Below are positions 21,368 through 30,914 of a stretch of 64,000 nt of DNA, in pieces (the first letter of the stretch is position 1; each line of letters starts with the position of its first letter). The notes under the pieces were generated by a model. That model was not told the DNA's origin and searched no databases. It was given only the letters and a program-made list of their open reading frames with translations. The position numbers were made by a program, and so were the translations under genes. This stretch comes from Flavobacteriaceae bacterium PS02337 (GTDB lineage Bacteria > Bacteroidota > Bacteroidia > Flavobacteriales > Flavobacteriaceae): NCBI GenBank assembly GCA_029959285.1, contig JASCOE010000012.1, positions 62,001 through 126,000 on the forward strand. The letters run 5' to 3'.

Positions 21368-22249
21368 ATGCAATCATTAATAGGAACTGGTGTTGCTTTA
21401 GTAACTCCATTTAAAAAAGATTTTTCAGTTGACATTGAAGCGTTACACAGAATTGTAAACTTTTCTATAGATGGCGGAGTGGAGTATCTTGTTGTTATGG
21501 GTACAACTGCAGAAAATGCAACCTTAACATCAGAAGAGAAAGAATTGGTTATAAAGACTGTAATCGATGTAAATAAAGGAAGATTGCCTCTAGTTTTAGG
21601 AGTTGGAGGAAATAATACTATGCAGATTGTTGAAGAATTAAAAACAAGAGATTTTTCTGCTTTTGAAGCAATTTTATCTGTTTCTCCATATTATAATAAA
21701 CCTACGCAAGAAGGAATTTATCAGCATTTTAAAGCAATTGCTGAGGCTTCTCCGATTCCGGTAATTTTATATAATGTACCAGGAAGAACATCTAGCAATA
21801 TGCTTCCTTCTACAGTAATTCGTTTAGCTAATGATTTTGATAATGTTGTAGCGATAAAAGAAGCAGCTGGAGATATGGCGCAGGCAATGCAGATTATTAA
21901 AAATGCTCCAAAAGATTTTCTAGTAATTTCTGGAGATGATATGTTGGCTTTACCAATCGTTTTAGCGGGTGGAGCAGGAGTAATTTCTGTAATTGGACAA
22001 GGTTTTCCTAAAGAATTTTCAGAAATGATTCGTTTAGGATTGAATAAAAAAGCGGCAGATGCATTCAAAACGCATTATTTTTTATCAGACAGTATTGATA
22101 TGATTTTTGAGCAGGGAAATCCAGCAGGAATCAAACAAATCTTCCAAGCCCTTGGAATTGCTGACAATACCGTTCGTCTTCCATTAGTTTCTGTAGATGA
22201 ATCTCTAGCAGAAAGACTAAATGACTTCGTAAAAAACAGCATTAAATAA
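21368..22249 (+). CDS. dapA: 4-hydroxy-tetrahydrodipicolinate synthase
   Basis: The 293-residue protein condenses pyruvate with aspartate semialdehyde in lysine and diaminopimelate synthesis. It has the family TIM-barrel blocks: [23 protein letters not shown] with the catalytic threonine region, [14 protein letters not shown], the tyrosine at about Y135 in ILYNVPGR, and the Schiff-base lysine at about K164 in VAIKEAAGD. Length and start are standard. It follows the DUF6913-like gene by 14 bases, and a weak hairpin (TTAGTAT/ATACTAA, 22261-22280) lies just downstream. Confidence 0.97.
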   Translation: MQSLIGTGVALVTPFKKDFSVDIEALHRIVNFSIDGGVEYLVVMGTTAENATLTSEEKELVIKTVIDVNKGRLPLVLGVGGNNTMQIVEELKTRDFSAFEAILSVSPYYNKPTQEGIYQHFKAIAEASPIPVILYNVPGRTSSNMLPSTVIRLANDFDNVVAIKEAAGDMAQAMQIIKNAPKDFLVISGDDMLALPIVLAGGAGVISVIGQGFPKEFSEMIRLGLNKKAADAFKTHYFLSDSIDMIFEQGNPAGIKQIFQALGIADNTVRLPLVSVDESLAERLNDFVKNSIK

Positions 22250-22289
22250 TTGTTAAAGTGTTAGTATTTTAAGATACTAAAAAATTATT

Positions 22290-22319
22290 TTGCAGTAGCT
22301 AAATTAATAACTAAATTTG
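22290..22319 (+). promoter_or_regulatory. Promoter of the bamD-rpoZ-coaBC operon
   Basis: TTG at 22290-22292 and TAAATTTG at 22312-22319 with a 19-base spacer match the flavobacterial consensus exactly. The start of transcription should fall near 22324, inside or just before a small hairpin. Confidence 0.7.
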
Positions 22320-22320
22320 C

Positions 22321-22336
22321 CACCGATTCTTCGGTG
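22321..22336 (+). promoter_or_regulatory. 5'-end hairpin of the bamD transcript
   Basis: CACCGA-TTCT-TCGGTG forms a perfect six-base-pair stem beginning at about the predicted transcription start. It may stabilise the mRNA 5' end. It is not followed directly by a T tract, so it is not a terminator. Confidence 0.45.
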
Positions 22337-22384
22337 TTATTTTGCTTTGTCATAATTGTCTGAAAATCGTAATATAAATAGAAA

Positions 22385-23179
22385 ATGAAAAAAATAGTAT
22401 CGCTATTAATTGTTGTAATTCTTTTTTGTTCTTGTAGTGAGTATCAAAAAGCTTTGAAAAATGAAGATGTTGCAGCAAAATTTGAGGTAGCAACAAAAAT
22501 GTATGATGCTGGTAAATATTCAAAAGCGATTCGTCTTTTCGAGCAATTATCAACATCTTATAGAGGAAAACCTCAGGCAGAAAAGCTATTTTATATGTTT
22601 TCGCAGTCTTATTACAAAACAAGACAATATTATCTAGCTGGATATCAGTTTGAAGCTTTTGTTTCAGGTTATCCAAGAAGTGAAAAAGTACAAGAAGCTG
22701 CATTTTTAGGAGCGTATAGCTACTCAAAATTAGCGCCAGTTTATAGCTTAGATCAAGCAGACACTGTAAAAGCATTAGAAAAATTACAAGCTTTTATCGA
22801 TAATTATCCAAATTCAGAATATATAGCTCAAGCAAATGAGACTGTACAATTGTTGAATGGTAAATTGGAGAAAAAAGCATACGAAAATGCTAAAGGGTAC
22901 AATACCATTTCAGATTATAAATCAGCATTGGTTGCTTTTGATAATTTTATCGCTGATTTTCCTGGAACACCATTTAAAGAAGATGCGTTGTTTTACAAAT
23001 ACGATTCAGCATATCAATTGGCAATAAATAGTGTACCTTCTAAAATGGAAGAGCGTTTAAATGTTGCTAAAGTAGCTTACAATAACTTAGTTAAGTTTAA
23101 AAGCGATACAAAATACAAGGTTAAAGCAGACGAAATGAATGCTAGAGTTGAAACAGATTTAAAAAAATATACTAAATAA
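22385..23179 (+). CDS. bamD: Outer membrane assembly lipoprotein BamD
   Basis: The 264-residue protein begins with a lipoprotein signal (VILFCSCSEYQKAL; lipid cysteine near residue 18). It continues as TPR helices typical of BamD/YfiO: YDAGKYSKAIRLFEQL, YYLAGYQFEAFVSGYPRSEK and FIADFPGTPFKEDALFYKY. BamD is the essential lipoprotein partner of BamA in beta-barrel insertion at the outer membrane. The gene heads an operon with the RNA polymerase omega subunit (8-base gap) and coaBC (9-base gap), downstream of a consensus promoter. Confidence 0.94.
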   Translation: MKKIVSLLIVVILFCSCSEYQKALKNEDVAAKFEVATKMYDAGKYSKAIRLFEQLSTSYRGKPQAEKLFYMFSQSYYKTRQYYLAGYQFEAFVSGYPRSEKVQEAAFLGAYSYSKLAPVYSLDQADTVKALEKLQAFIDNYPNSEYIAQANETVQLLNGKLEKKAYENAKGYNTISDYKSALVAFDNFIADFPGTPFKEDALFYKYDSAYQLAINSVPSKMEERLNVAKVAYNNLVKFKSDTKYKVKADEMNARVETDLKKYTK

Positions 23180-23187
23180 ATAAAGTC

Positions 23188-23505
23188 ATGGATTTAAAAA
23201 AGACGAATGCTCCTGTTAATACAATAACTTACAATAAAACAGTTATTGAAGAGCCAACAGGAAATGTGTATGAGGCAATTACCATTATGGCTAAAAGAGC
23301 AAATCAAATTAATTCTGAAATTAAAAAAGAATTGACTGAAAAATTAGAAGAGTTTGCTACTTACAATGATAGTCTAGAGGAAGTTTTTGAAAATAAAGAA
23401 CAAATTGAAGTTTCTAAATTTTACGAAAAATTACCAAAACCACACGCTTTAGCTGTTCAAGAATGGTTAGACGGAAAAACTTACCACAGAGGTTCAAACA
23501 AATAA
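23188..23505 (+). CDS. rpoZ: DNA-directed RNA polymerase omega subunit
   Basis: The 105-residue protein contains the omega core GNVYEAITIMAKRANQIN, corresponding to the helix that latches around the beta' C-terminus, and a long acidic helical tail ending DGKTYHRGSNK, as seen in Bacteroidota omega proteins. It lies between bamD and coaBC with gaps of 8 and 9 bases, an arrangement widely seen in this phylum, and is surely co-transcribed with them. Confidence 0.9.
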   Translation: MDLKKTNAPVNTITYNKTVIEEPTGNVYEAITIMAKRANQINSEIKKELTEKLEEFATYNDSLEEVFENKEQIEVSKFYEKLPKPHALAVQEWLDGKTYHRGSNK

Positions 23506-23514
23506 TATAGTACA

Positions 23515-24729
23515 ATGTCAGTTTTAAACGGGAAGAAAATTTTACTGGGTGTTTCCGGTGGAATTGCAGCCTATAAAACAGCTACTTTAGTACGACTTTT
23601 TATAAAAGCAGGTGCAAATGTCCAAGTGATAATGACACCTGCTTCTAAGGATTTTGTAACCCCACTTACATTATCTACCTTATCTAAAAATCCAGTACAT
23701 TCGAGTTTCTTTAATCAAGATGATGAAGGAGAAGTTTGGAACAATCACGTTGAATTAGGTCTTTGGGCCGATTTGATGCTGGTTGCGCCTGCTACTGCCA
23801 ATACTTTGTCTAAAATGGCTACAGGAAACTGCGATAATCTTCTAATTGCGGCCTATTTATCTGCTAAATGTCCTGTCTATTTTGCACCTGCAATGGACTT
23901 GGATATGTATAAACATCCTTCAACTTTATCGAGTTTTGCAGCTCTTAAACAGTTTGGGAATACTATGATTCCTGCTGAAAATGGAGAATTGGCAAGCGGT
24001 CTTTCGGGTGAAGGAAGAATGGCAGAACCAGAAAATATCGTTGCTTTTTTAGAAGCTGATTTGGAAAGTAAATTGCCTTTAAAAGGGAAAAAAATATTAG
24101 TTACTGCTGGTCCGACATACGAAGCAATAGATCCTGTACGTTTTATAGGAAATCATTCTTCTGGAAAAATGGGGTTTGATATTGCAAATGAAGCGGCTAG
24201 TTTGGGTGCAGAAGTTTTTTTAATTGCTGGTCCAACACATTATAAGGCTAAAAATGCTTTGGTAAAAGTGGTAGATGTAGTTTCGGCTCAAGAAATGTAC
24301 GATGCTTGTCATTTGTATTTTAATGAAGTCGATGCCGCGATTGCAGCTGCAGCTGTAGCAGATTACAGGCCAAAATTTGTTGCAGATCAAAAGATTAAGA
24401 AAAATGAAGCTGAATTTTCGATTGAACTTGAAAAGACGAAAGATATATTGTCTTCATTAGGTGCAATCAAAAAAAATCAGTTCTTAATCGGATTTGCATT
24501 AGAAACTGAAAATGAAATTGAAAATGCTAAGTTGAAAATTCAGAAAAAAAACTTAGATTTGATTGTTTTAAATTCCTTACAAGATAAGGGTGCCGGTTTT
24601 AAAAAAGAAACGAATAAAGTAACCTTTATCGATAAAAATTTTGAAATTGAACCAATGGAATTAAAATCAAAAGAATCTGTAGCGGTTGATATTTTGAATA
24701 AAGTTATTGTACATTTTTCAAAATCATAA
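23515..24729 (+). CDS. coaBC: Bifunctional phosphopantothenoylcysteine decarboxylase/phosphopantothenate-cysteine ligase
   Basis: The 404-residue protein carries the two coenzyme A synthesis steps after pantothenate kinase. The N-terminal CoaC flavoprotein domain (about 1-185) has GVSGGIAAYKTATLVR, the catalytic histidine segment NNHVELGLWADLMLVAPATA, and ASGLSGEGRMAEPE. The C-terminal CoaB domain (about 190-404) begins GKKILVTAGPTYEAIDPVR and includes NHSSGKMGFDIA and the AAAVADYRP segment. Length is normal. It lies 9 bases after the omega subunit gene, and its end is 69 bases before the porD-like gene. Confidence 0.97.
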   Translation: MSVLNGKKILLGVSGGIAAYKTATLVRLFIKAGANVQVIMTPASKDFVTPLTLSTLSKNPVHSSFFNQDDEGEVWNNHVELGLWADLMLVAPATANTLSKMATGNCDNLLIAAYLSAKCPVYFAPAMDLDMYKHPSTLSSFAALKQFGNTMIPAENGELASGLSGEGRMAEPENIVAFLEADLESKLPLKGKKILVTAGPTYEAIDPVRFIGNHSSGKMGFDIANEAASLGAEVFLIAGPTHYKAKNALVKVVDVVSAQEMYDACHLYFNEVDAAIAAAAVADYRPKFVADQKIKKNEAEFSIELEKTKDILSSLGAIKKNQFLIGFALETENEIENAKLKIQKKNLDLIVLNSLQDKGAGFKKETNKVTFIDKNFEIEPMELKSKESVAVDILNKVIVHFSKS

Positions 24730-24798
24730 ATTTAAAATATACGCCGAAAACATTTATCCTTGGTGATTTGTGTTTATAAAATTAAATATTAGATGATT

Positions 24799-25683
24799 AT
24801 GAATAAGATAGTTACGCTATTGGTGTTTTTATGCTTTGGTTTTGTACAGGGGCAACAGCTAAATTGTACAGTAACTATTAATACAGAGCGACTTACGAAT
24901 CCTAATAATCAGGTTTTTAAGACGCTTCAAACTTCTCTTTCAGAATTTGTAAATAAAACAGATTGGACAGGATCGAATTTAAAGCAAAATGAAAGAATTA
25001 ATTGTTCGATGTATATTACTTTATCGTCAAATAATTCAGATCAGTTTACAGGAACAATTCAGGTTCAATCTTCTAGATTAATATATAATTCTACCTATTC
25101 ATCTCCGATTCTAAATTACAACGACAAAGATTTTAATTTCAGATACACAGAATATGAGCCGTTATTGTTCAATCCGAGTACGTACGATTCAAATTTAGTT
25201 TCTGTTGTATCTTTCTATTGTTATATGATTTTAGGTATGGATGCAGATAGCTTTCAAATGGGAGCTGGAAATCCGTATTTTCAAACAGCGCAAAATATTG
25301 CAAGTGTAGCACAGCAAGGCGGATTTAAAGGTTGGAGCCAAGCAGACGGAATTCAGAATCGTTATTTTTTAATCAACGATATGATTGCGCCGACTTACAG
25401 CGATTTACGCCAAACGATGTACGCTTATCATACTGGTTTAGATGCGATGACATTAGATTTAAAAGCTTCAAAAGAAAAAATTAAATCTTCGTTGTTGCTA
25501 ATTGGAAAATTAAATTCGGTTAAGCCAAATGCTTTTATAACCCGAGTTTTTTTTGATGCAAAATCAGATGAAATTGTTTCTATTTTCTCGGGCGGTCCAA
25601 ACATAACAGTTACCGACTTAACAGATGTTCTAAATAAAGTTTCGCCATTAAATTCTACAAAATGGTCACAGATTAAGTATTAA
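24799..25683 (+). CDS. porD: DUF4835 protein, PorD-like type IX secretion component
   Basis: From ATG 24799 the product has 294 residues; an alternative ATG lies six bases earlier. A signal peptide (ending GFVQGQQ) precedes a domain with LNCTVTINTERL, the WTGSNLKQNERINC segment and the long conserved central part GMDADSFQMGAGNPYF. This matches DUF4835 proteins, which I recall being annotated as PorD and linked with T9SS gene sets. The position between coaBC and recN is typical of Flavobacteriia. The exact molecular role is not known to me. Confidence 0.72.
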   Translation: MNKIVTLLVFLCFGFVQGQQLNCTVTINTERLTNPNNQVFKTLQTSLSEFVNKTDWTGSNLKQNERINCSMYITLSSNNSDQFTGTIQVQSSRLIYNSTYSSPILNYNDKDFNFRYTEYEPLLFNPSTYDSNLVSVVSFYCYMILGMDADSFQMGAGNPYFQTAQNIASVAQQGGFKGWSQADGIQNRYFLINDMIAPTYSDLRQTMYAYHTGLDAMTLDLKASKEKIKSSLLLIGKLNSVKPNAFITRVFFDAKSDEIVSIFSGGPNITVTDLTDVLNKVSPLNSTKWSQIKY

Positions 25684-25735
25684 TTCTGTATTCGTTAAAA
25701 AACTTCACTAACTTTTATTTTTATAAAATTGCCCT

Positions 25736-27388
25736 ATGATTACTTCACTGTCAATTAAAAATTATGCTCTTATCGAAAAACTTGCTATAGATTTTTCTAA
25801 AGGTTTTTCTATAATTACAGGTGAGACAGGTGCAGGAAAATCAATTATTTTAGGCGCAATTGGTCTTGTTTTAGGAAAAAGAGCAGATTTAACTTCGTTA
25901 AAAAATAAAGAAGAAAAATGTGTTATTGAAGCGCAATTTGAAATTTCAAAATATAATTTAAAAGAATTCTTTGAGGCGAATGATTTGGATTATGAAGACG
26001 ATACGATTATTAGACGTGAAATTCTTCCTTCTGGAAAATCTCGCGCTTTTATAAATGATAGTCCAGTAAATCTTCAGGAATTGCAAGATTTGAGTTTGTA
26101 TTTAATTGATATTCATTCGCAACAGCAAACTCAGGAATTATCAGATGAAAGTGTTCAATTTAAAATTATTGATGCTATTGCAAATAATGCAGATGTAATT
26201 GCAGAATATCAAAAATTGCTTAAATCTTATAAATCAGATAAATCTAAATGGAATGCTTTGATTAAAAAGCAAAGTGATTCAGGAAAAGAACAAGAATACA
26301 ATACCTTTTTATTAAATGAATTGGTTACCGCGCAGCTAAAATCTGGCGAACAAGAAGAGCTAGAATCAGATTATGAGAAGTTGAATAATGTCGAAATAAT
26401 CAAAGAATCTTTAGATAAATCTTTAGCTATTGCAAATGAAGAGCAATTTGGTGTTTTTCATAATTTGAATGAAATTAAAAATGCACTGCAAAAGATAGCT
26501 TCTTTTTCACCTGAATTTCAAAATTTATTCGAAAGAGTAACAAGTTTGACAATTGAATTTGATGATGTTTCTAAAGAAATAGCAAACTCTTCAGAAAAAT
26601 TATTAAATGATCCAGCTCAATTAGAATTAGTGAATCAGAAATTACAGCTGATTTATAATTTGCAGAAAAAACATGCAGTAAGTTCTGTTGACGATTTACT
26701 TCAGATTCAGGCAGATTTAGGAAATTCTTTGTTAGAATTGGATAATATGGATGAAGAAATAGCTTCTTTATCTAAAATTATAGAACAAAAAACAATAGAG
26801 CTTGATGGTTTTGCAACACAGATTCATCAAAATAGAATCAATGCGATTCCGAAATTATCAGAACAATTAATTTCGATTTTACAAACTTTAGGAATGCCTA
26901 ATACGCGTTTTAAAATGGAACTTCTTCCGTCTGAAACGTATTTCCAAAATGGAAAAGATGAATTGCAATTTCTGTTCTCAGCAAACAAAGGAACTGATTT
27001 TGGTTTATTAAAAAAAGTGGCTTCTGGAGGAGAAATGTCTCGTATTATGCTAGCTGTTAAAGCAATTTTAGCCAAATATTCTAAACTTCCAACATTAATA
27101 TTTGATGAAATTGACACAGGAGTTTCGGGAGAAATTGCTATTAGAATGGGAGAGATTATGAAAGAAATGAGTAAAACCATGCAGATATTTGCCATTACGC
27201 ATTTACCGCAGATTGCAGCAAAAGGAGATTCGCATTTTAAAGTTTCAAAATCTACAATCGGCGACGATACGCTTTCAGAATTAAAACTTTTATCGCAAGA
27301 AGCTCGAATTTTAGAAATTGCACAAATGTTATCTGGCGCAAATGTTTCAGATTCTGCTTTGAACCACGCAAAACAATTATTGAATTAA
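25736..27388 (+). CDS. recN: DNA repair protein RecN
   Basis: The 550-residue SMC-like ATPase has a Walker A motif GETGAGKSIILGA near residue 30, the RecN-typical IHSQQQTQEL region, and two long coiled-coil segments (about 150-360). The C-terminal half has the ABC signature VASGGEMSRIMLA, the Walker B LIFDEIDTGVSG, and the switch histidine in AITHLPQIAAKG. RecN acts early in double-strand break repair. It is followed after 9 bases by a TPR gene. Confidence 0.97.
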   Translation: MITSLSIKNYALIEKLAIDFSKGFSIITGETGAGKSIILGAIGLVLGKRADLTSLKNKEEKCVIEAQFEISKYNLKEFFEANDLDYEDDTIIRREILPSGKSRAFINDSPVNLQELQDLSLYLIDIHSQQQTQELSDESVQFKIIDAIANNADVIAEYQKLLKSYKSDKSKWNALIKKQSDSGKEQEYNTFLLNELVTAQLKSGEQEELESDYEKLNNVEIIKESLDKSLAIANEEQFGVFHNLNEIKNALQKIASFSPEFQNLFERVTSLTIEFDDVSKEIANSSEKLLNDPAQLELVNQKLQLIYNLQKKHAVSSVDDLLQIQADLGNSLLELDNMDEEIASLSKIIEQKTIELDGFATQIHQNRINAIPKLSEQLISILQTLGMPNTRFKMELLPSETYFQNGKDELQFLFSANKGTDFGLLKKVASGGEMSRIMLAVKAILAKYSKLPTLIFDEIDTGVSGEIAIRMGEIMKEMSKTMQIFAITHLPQIAAKGDSHFKVSKSTIGDDTLSELKLLSQEARILEIAQMLSGANVSDSALNHAKQLLN

Positions 27389-27397
27389 AATACCACA

Positions 27398-27919
27398 ATG
27401 GAAAGTTTAAGTTTTTACGAAAATCAATTTATAAAAGCAGATTCTTTAATCTCTGAAGGAAATTCGGCAGATGCGAAAGAATTGCTAGAAGATATTTTGT
27501 CTCAATATCCTGATTTTGGAAAAGCCCATAATCATTTGGGATGGATTTACTATAATAAATTAAGTGATTACGAAAAAGGAGTTTATCATTACAAATTGGC
27601 AATGAAATTTGATCCTAAATATCCTGCGCCGTATTTGAATTATACTTATTTATTGATAGATCTTGGTCGATATGCTGAAGCAAAAGAACATATCAATTTT
27701 ACTTTAGCTAATTTAGAAAATGCAGATAACTCTTCTTATAACAGTGAATTAGGAAGAATGGCAGAATATGAAGGTCTGTATGCCACTGCTTATTCTTATT
27801 ATAAAGAGGCAAACAAAAATGCTTTAAATCCAAATTTTATTGACAATATGAATGCCAATATGAAAAGGGTTAAGGATAAAATGTCTATTTTTGAAAAATT
27901 AAAACTGAAATTGAAATAA
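27398..27919 (+). CDS. Tetratricopeptide-repeat protein
   Basis: The 173-residue soluble protein is built from about three TPR units, for example NSADAKELLEDILSQYPDFG, GVYHYKLAMKFDPKYPAPY and LGRYAEAKEHINF. It has no signal peptide. It is 9 bases downstream of recN and 21 bases upstream of fabV, so it likely shares a transcript. TPR folds mediate protein contacts; the partner is unknown and a link with RecN would be only positional. Confidence 0.8.
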   Translation: MESLSFYENQFIKADSLISEGNSADAKELLEDILSQYPDFGKAHNHLGWIYYNKLSDYEKGVYHYKLAMKFDPKYPAPYLNYTYLLIDLGRYAEAKEHINFTLANLENADNSSYNSELGRMAEYEGLYATAYSYYKEANKNALNPNFIDNMNANMKRVKDKMSIFEKLKLKLK

Positions 27920-27940
27920 TACAAAAAAAATAATTACAAG

Positions 27941-29131
27941 ATGATTATAGAACCTAGAATGAGAGGATTTATTTGTTTGACTGCCCACCCAAATGGAGCT
28001 GAACAAAATGTAAAAAATCAAATTGAATACGTAAAATCAAAAGGAGAGATTGCTGGAGCTAAAAAAGTTTTAGTAATTGGTGCTTCTACTGGTTTTGGTT
28101 TGGCTTCAAGAATTACTAGTGCTTTTGGTTCTGGTGCAGCAACTATTGGAGTATTTTTTGAAAAACCACCAGTTGAGGGGAAAACAGCTTCTCCAGGATG
28201 GTATAATTCTGCAGCATTTGAAAAAGAAGCTCATAAAGCTGGTTTATATGCAAAAAGCATCAACGGAGATGCATTTTCAAACGAAATAAAAAGAGAAACT
28301 CTAGATTTAATAAAAGCCGATTTAGGTCAAGTAGATTTAATTATCTATAGTTTAGCTTCTCCTGTGCGTACAAATCCAAATACAGGAGTTACGCATCGTT
28401 CAGTTTTAAAACCAATCGGACAAACGTTTACAAATAAAACTGTTGATTTTCATACTGGAAAAGTTTCAGAAGTTTCAATCGCTCCTGCAAACGAAGAAGA
28501 TATCGAAAATACTGTTGCAGTTATGGGAGGTGAAGACTGGGCTATGTGGATTGATGCTTTAAAAGCTGAAAATTTATTAGCTGACGGAGCTACAACTGTT
28601 GCTTATTCTTATATCGGACCATCATTGACAGAAGCAGTTTACCGTAAAGGAACTATCGGTCGTGCAAAAGATGATTTAGAAGCTACAGCATTTACTATTG
28701 GTGATTCTCTAAAAAATATTGGAGGAAGAGCTTTTGTTTCTGTAAATAAAGCTTTGGTTACACAGGCGAGTTCTGCAATTCCGGTAATTCCATTATATAT
28801 TTCTCTTTTGTATAAAATTATGAAAGAAGAAGGTATTCATGAAGGTTGTATCGAGCAGATTCAGCGTTTATTTCAAGATAGATTATTTAACGGTTCTGAG
28901 GTTCCTGTAGACGAAAAAGGAAGAATTAGAATTGATGATTGGGAAATGCGTGACGATGTTCAAGAAAAAGTGGCTAAACTTTGGTTAGAAGCAACTACAG
29001 AAACATTGCCAGAAATTGGTGATCTAGCAGGTTACAGAAATGATTTCTTAAATTTATTCGGATTTGAATTTGCTGGTGTAGATTACAATGCAGATGCAAA
29101 TGAAGTTGTTGAAATAGAAAGTATCAAATAA
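27941..29131 (+). CDS. fabV: Trans-2-enoyl-CoA/ACP reductase (FabV/TER type)
   Basis: The 396-residue protein begins MIIEPRMRGFICLTAHPNG and has the NAD-binding segment KVLVIGASTGFGLASR. The active site YSYIGPSLTEAVYRKGTIG contains the TER/FabV tyrosine-X8-lysine spacing within AVY...K, and AKDDLEATA follows. The family reduces enoyl thioesters, either as the last step of fatty acid elongation (a triclosan-tolerant FabI alternative) or as crotonyl-CoA reductase. Which substrate is used cannot be told here. A terminator follows 25 bases after the stop. Confidence 0.95.
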   Translation: MIIEPRMRGFICLTAHPNGAEQNVKNQIEYVKSKGEIAGAKKVLVIGASTGFGLASRITSAFGSGAATIGVFFEKPPVEGKTASPGWYNSAAFEKEAHKAGLYAKSINGDAFSNEIKRETLDLIKADLGQVDLIIYSLASPVRTNPNTGVTHRSVLKPIGQTFTNKTVDFHTGKVSEVSIAPANEEDIENTVAVMGGEDWAMWIDALKAENLLADGATTVAYSYIGPSLTEAVYRKGTIGRAKDDLEATAFTIGDSLKNIGGRAFVSVNKALVTQASSAIPVIPLYISLLYKIMKEEGIHEGCIEQIQRLFQDRLFNGSEVPVDEKGRIRIDDWEMRDDVQEKVAKLWLEATTETLPEIGDLAGYRNDFLNLFGFEFAGVDYNADANEVVEIESIK

Positions 29132-29156
29132 TATATTTTACTACTTGTAAAACAAG

Positions 29157-29187
29157 AAACCATCAATCAAAAATTGATGGTTTTTTT
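29157..29187 (+). terminator. Terminator after fabV
   Basis: AAACCATCAAT (29157-29167) pairs with ATTGATGGTTT (29173-29183) around a five-base loop, followed by Ts. Because it includes an ATG at 29174, that codon is unlikely to start the next gene. Confidence 0.88.
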
Positions 29188-29257
29188 GTTAATATACCCT
29201 ATCTTTGTTAAAATTTTTGAACTAAAAAATATACCTTTTAATACCGCGCAGTCTGCT

Positions 29258-30256
29258 ATGATTTTTTCTTTAATTATACCCGTGTATAATCGCCCAGATG
29301 AAGTTGATGAGCTTTTGGAAAGTCTCTCAAAATCTGATTATAATGAAGCTTTTGAAATTGTTCTTGTCGAAGATGGATCTTCAGTTCCATGTAGAGATGT
29401 GGTGATGAATTATCAAGGAAAATTAAATATTTCATATTATTTTAAGGAAAACTCTGGACCTGGCGATTCGAGAAATTTCGGAATGCAGCGAGCACGAGGA
29501 GATTATTTTATCATTTTTGATTCAGATTGTATTATTCCTTCGCAATATTTAACAGAAGTTCGCAAAGAATTAGATGCGAAATATGTAGATTGTTTTGGTG
29601 GTCCAGATAAAGCTTTAGATAGTTTTTCAAATATTCAAAAGGCAATCAATTTTGCAATGACTTCTTTTTTGACGACAGGAGGAATTAGAGGCGGTTCTGA
29701 AAAGATAAATAAGTTTCAGCCACGTAGTTTTAATATGGGAATTTCTAAAAAAGCTTTTGAAGCTTCAAAAGGTTTTGGAAACATACATCCGGGTGAAGAT
29801 CCAGATTTATCAATACGTTTATGGAACTTAGGATTTGAAACTAGACTGTTTAAAGAGGCATATGTGTATCATAAAAGAAGAATTGACTGGGAAAAATTCT
29901 CTGTTCAAGTCAATAAATTTGGTATCGCACGACCGATTTTAAATAGTTGGTATCCAGAACATAACAAGCTAACTTTTTTCTTTCCGACCCTATTTATCTT
30001 AGGTTTATTATTAGCTTTTTTATTGTTAATTTTCAATATTGATGTTTTATTACAATTATATTTCGTATATTTCGTTATAATTTTTCTTACAGCAAGTATT
30101 CAAAATAAAAGTATCAAAATTGGGTATTTGTCTGTAATAGCAGTTTGGAAACAATTTTTTGGTTACGGAATTGGATTTTTAAAATCCTATATAAAAGTAA
30201 TTTTATTAAAGAAAAAACCACAAGAGGCATTTCCACGTATGTTTTTTAAGTTATAG
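29258..30256 (+). CDS. Family 2 glycosyltransferase with C-terminal membrane helices
   Basis: I place the start at ATG 29258 (332 residues), because the frame upstream runs through a terminator and the GT-A fold begins at once with MIFSLIIPVYNRPDEVDEL. The nucleotide-sugar site has VLVEDGSS and the metal-binding FDSDC (DxD-like), and GEDPDLSIRLWNLG carries the ED motif of processive or inverting GT2 enzymes. Two or three membrane helices occupy about residues 240-300. It probably adds a sugar to a lipid-linked or envelope glycan. It is 2 bases before coaE. The acceptor is unknown. Confidence 0.88.
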   Translation: MIFSLIIPVYNRPDEVDELLESLSKSDYNEAFEIVLVEDGSSVPCRDVVMNYQGKLNISYYFKENSGPGDSRNFGMQRARGDYFIIFDSDCIIPSQYLTEVRKELDAKYVDCFGGPDKALDSFSNIQKAINFAMTSFLTTGGIRGGSEKINKFQPRSFNMGISKKAFEASKGFGNIHPGEDPDLSIRLWNLGFETRLFKEAYVYHKRRIDWEKFSVQVNKFGIARPILNSWYPEHNKLTFFFPTLFILGLLLAFLLLIFNIDVLLQLYFVYFVIIFLTASIQNKSIKIGYLSVIAVWKQFFGYGIGFLKSYIKVILLKKKPQEAFPRMFFKL

Positions 30257-30258
30257 GA

Positions 30259-30855
30259 ATGACAAAAGTTATCGGTCTTACAGGAGGAATTGGCAGTGGT
30301 AAAACTACTATTGCAAACTATTTTAACGAAATGGGAGTTCCTGTTTATATTGCCGATGACGGTGCCAAAAGAATAATGCAGTCAGATAATATACTAAAAG
30401 AAGTAAAATCTGTTTTTGGCCAAGATATTTTTGACGGAGAAGTTTTAAATAGAGCAAAATTAGCTCAAATAGTTTTTAATGATAAAGAGCAATTAGCAAG
30501 ATTAAACGCAATTGTACATCCAGGAGTTAAAAGAGATTTTGAATTATGGATGCAGGACTATAAAAATTATGATTATGTAATTTATGAAGCTGCTATATTA
30601 TTTGAAAGCGGTCGTTATAAAGAATGCGATGTAATCATAACAGTTACAGCTCCTGAGGAAACAAGAATTGAGCGAGTTATTGTAAGAGATAAAACTACTA
30701 GAGAACAAGTTTTAAGCAGAATGAAAATGCAGTGGGATGACGAAAAACGAATTTCTAAGAGCAATTTCGTGATTAATAACGATAATCTTAAAAATGCTAA
30801 GGAAGAAGTTGTTAAAATTCTTAAAATTTTAAAGATAAAACAAAATCAGTCTTAA
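30259..30855 (+). CDS. coaE: Dephospho-CoA kinase
   Basis: The 198-residue P-loop kinase performs the last step of coenzyme A synthesis. It has the Walker A motif GLTGGIGSGKTTIANYF, the substrate segment PVYIADDGAKRIM, the lid IYEAAILFESGRYKECDVII and the RVIVRDKTTREQVLSRM region. Length is normal. It begins two bases after the glycosyltransferase stop. The upstream pathway genes coaBC lie 6 kb away in the same orientation. Confidence 0.96.
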   Translation: MTKVIGLTGGIGSGKTTIANYFNEMGVPVYIADDGAKRIMQSDNILKEVKSVFGQDIFDGEVLNRAKLAQIVFNDKEQLARLNAIVHPGVKRDFELWMQDYKNYDYVIYEAAILFESGRYKECDVIITVTAPEETRIERVIVRDKTTREQVLSRMKMQWDDEKRISKSNFVINNDNLKNAKEEVVKILKILKIKQNQS

Positions 30856-30914
30856 ATGTTAATATTTGGTTAATGTATTATTTAGTATATTGTTAAAATA
30901 TTAATTTTGTTTCG

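Noticed and set aside
21721-22068. 115-codon minus-strand frame over dapA
   Set aside because: Lies wholly within dapA, which has all catalytic residues; composition is the complement of coding sequence.
22350-22775. 141-codon minus-strand frame over bamD
   Set aside because: Shadow of bamD; leucine-rich composition and no family, while the plus strand encodes a clear lipoprotein.
29174-29257. Earlier start for the glycosyltransferase
   Set aside because: The codons run through the fabV terminator, and the GT fold begins directly at ATG 29258.
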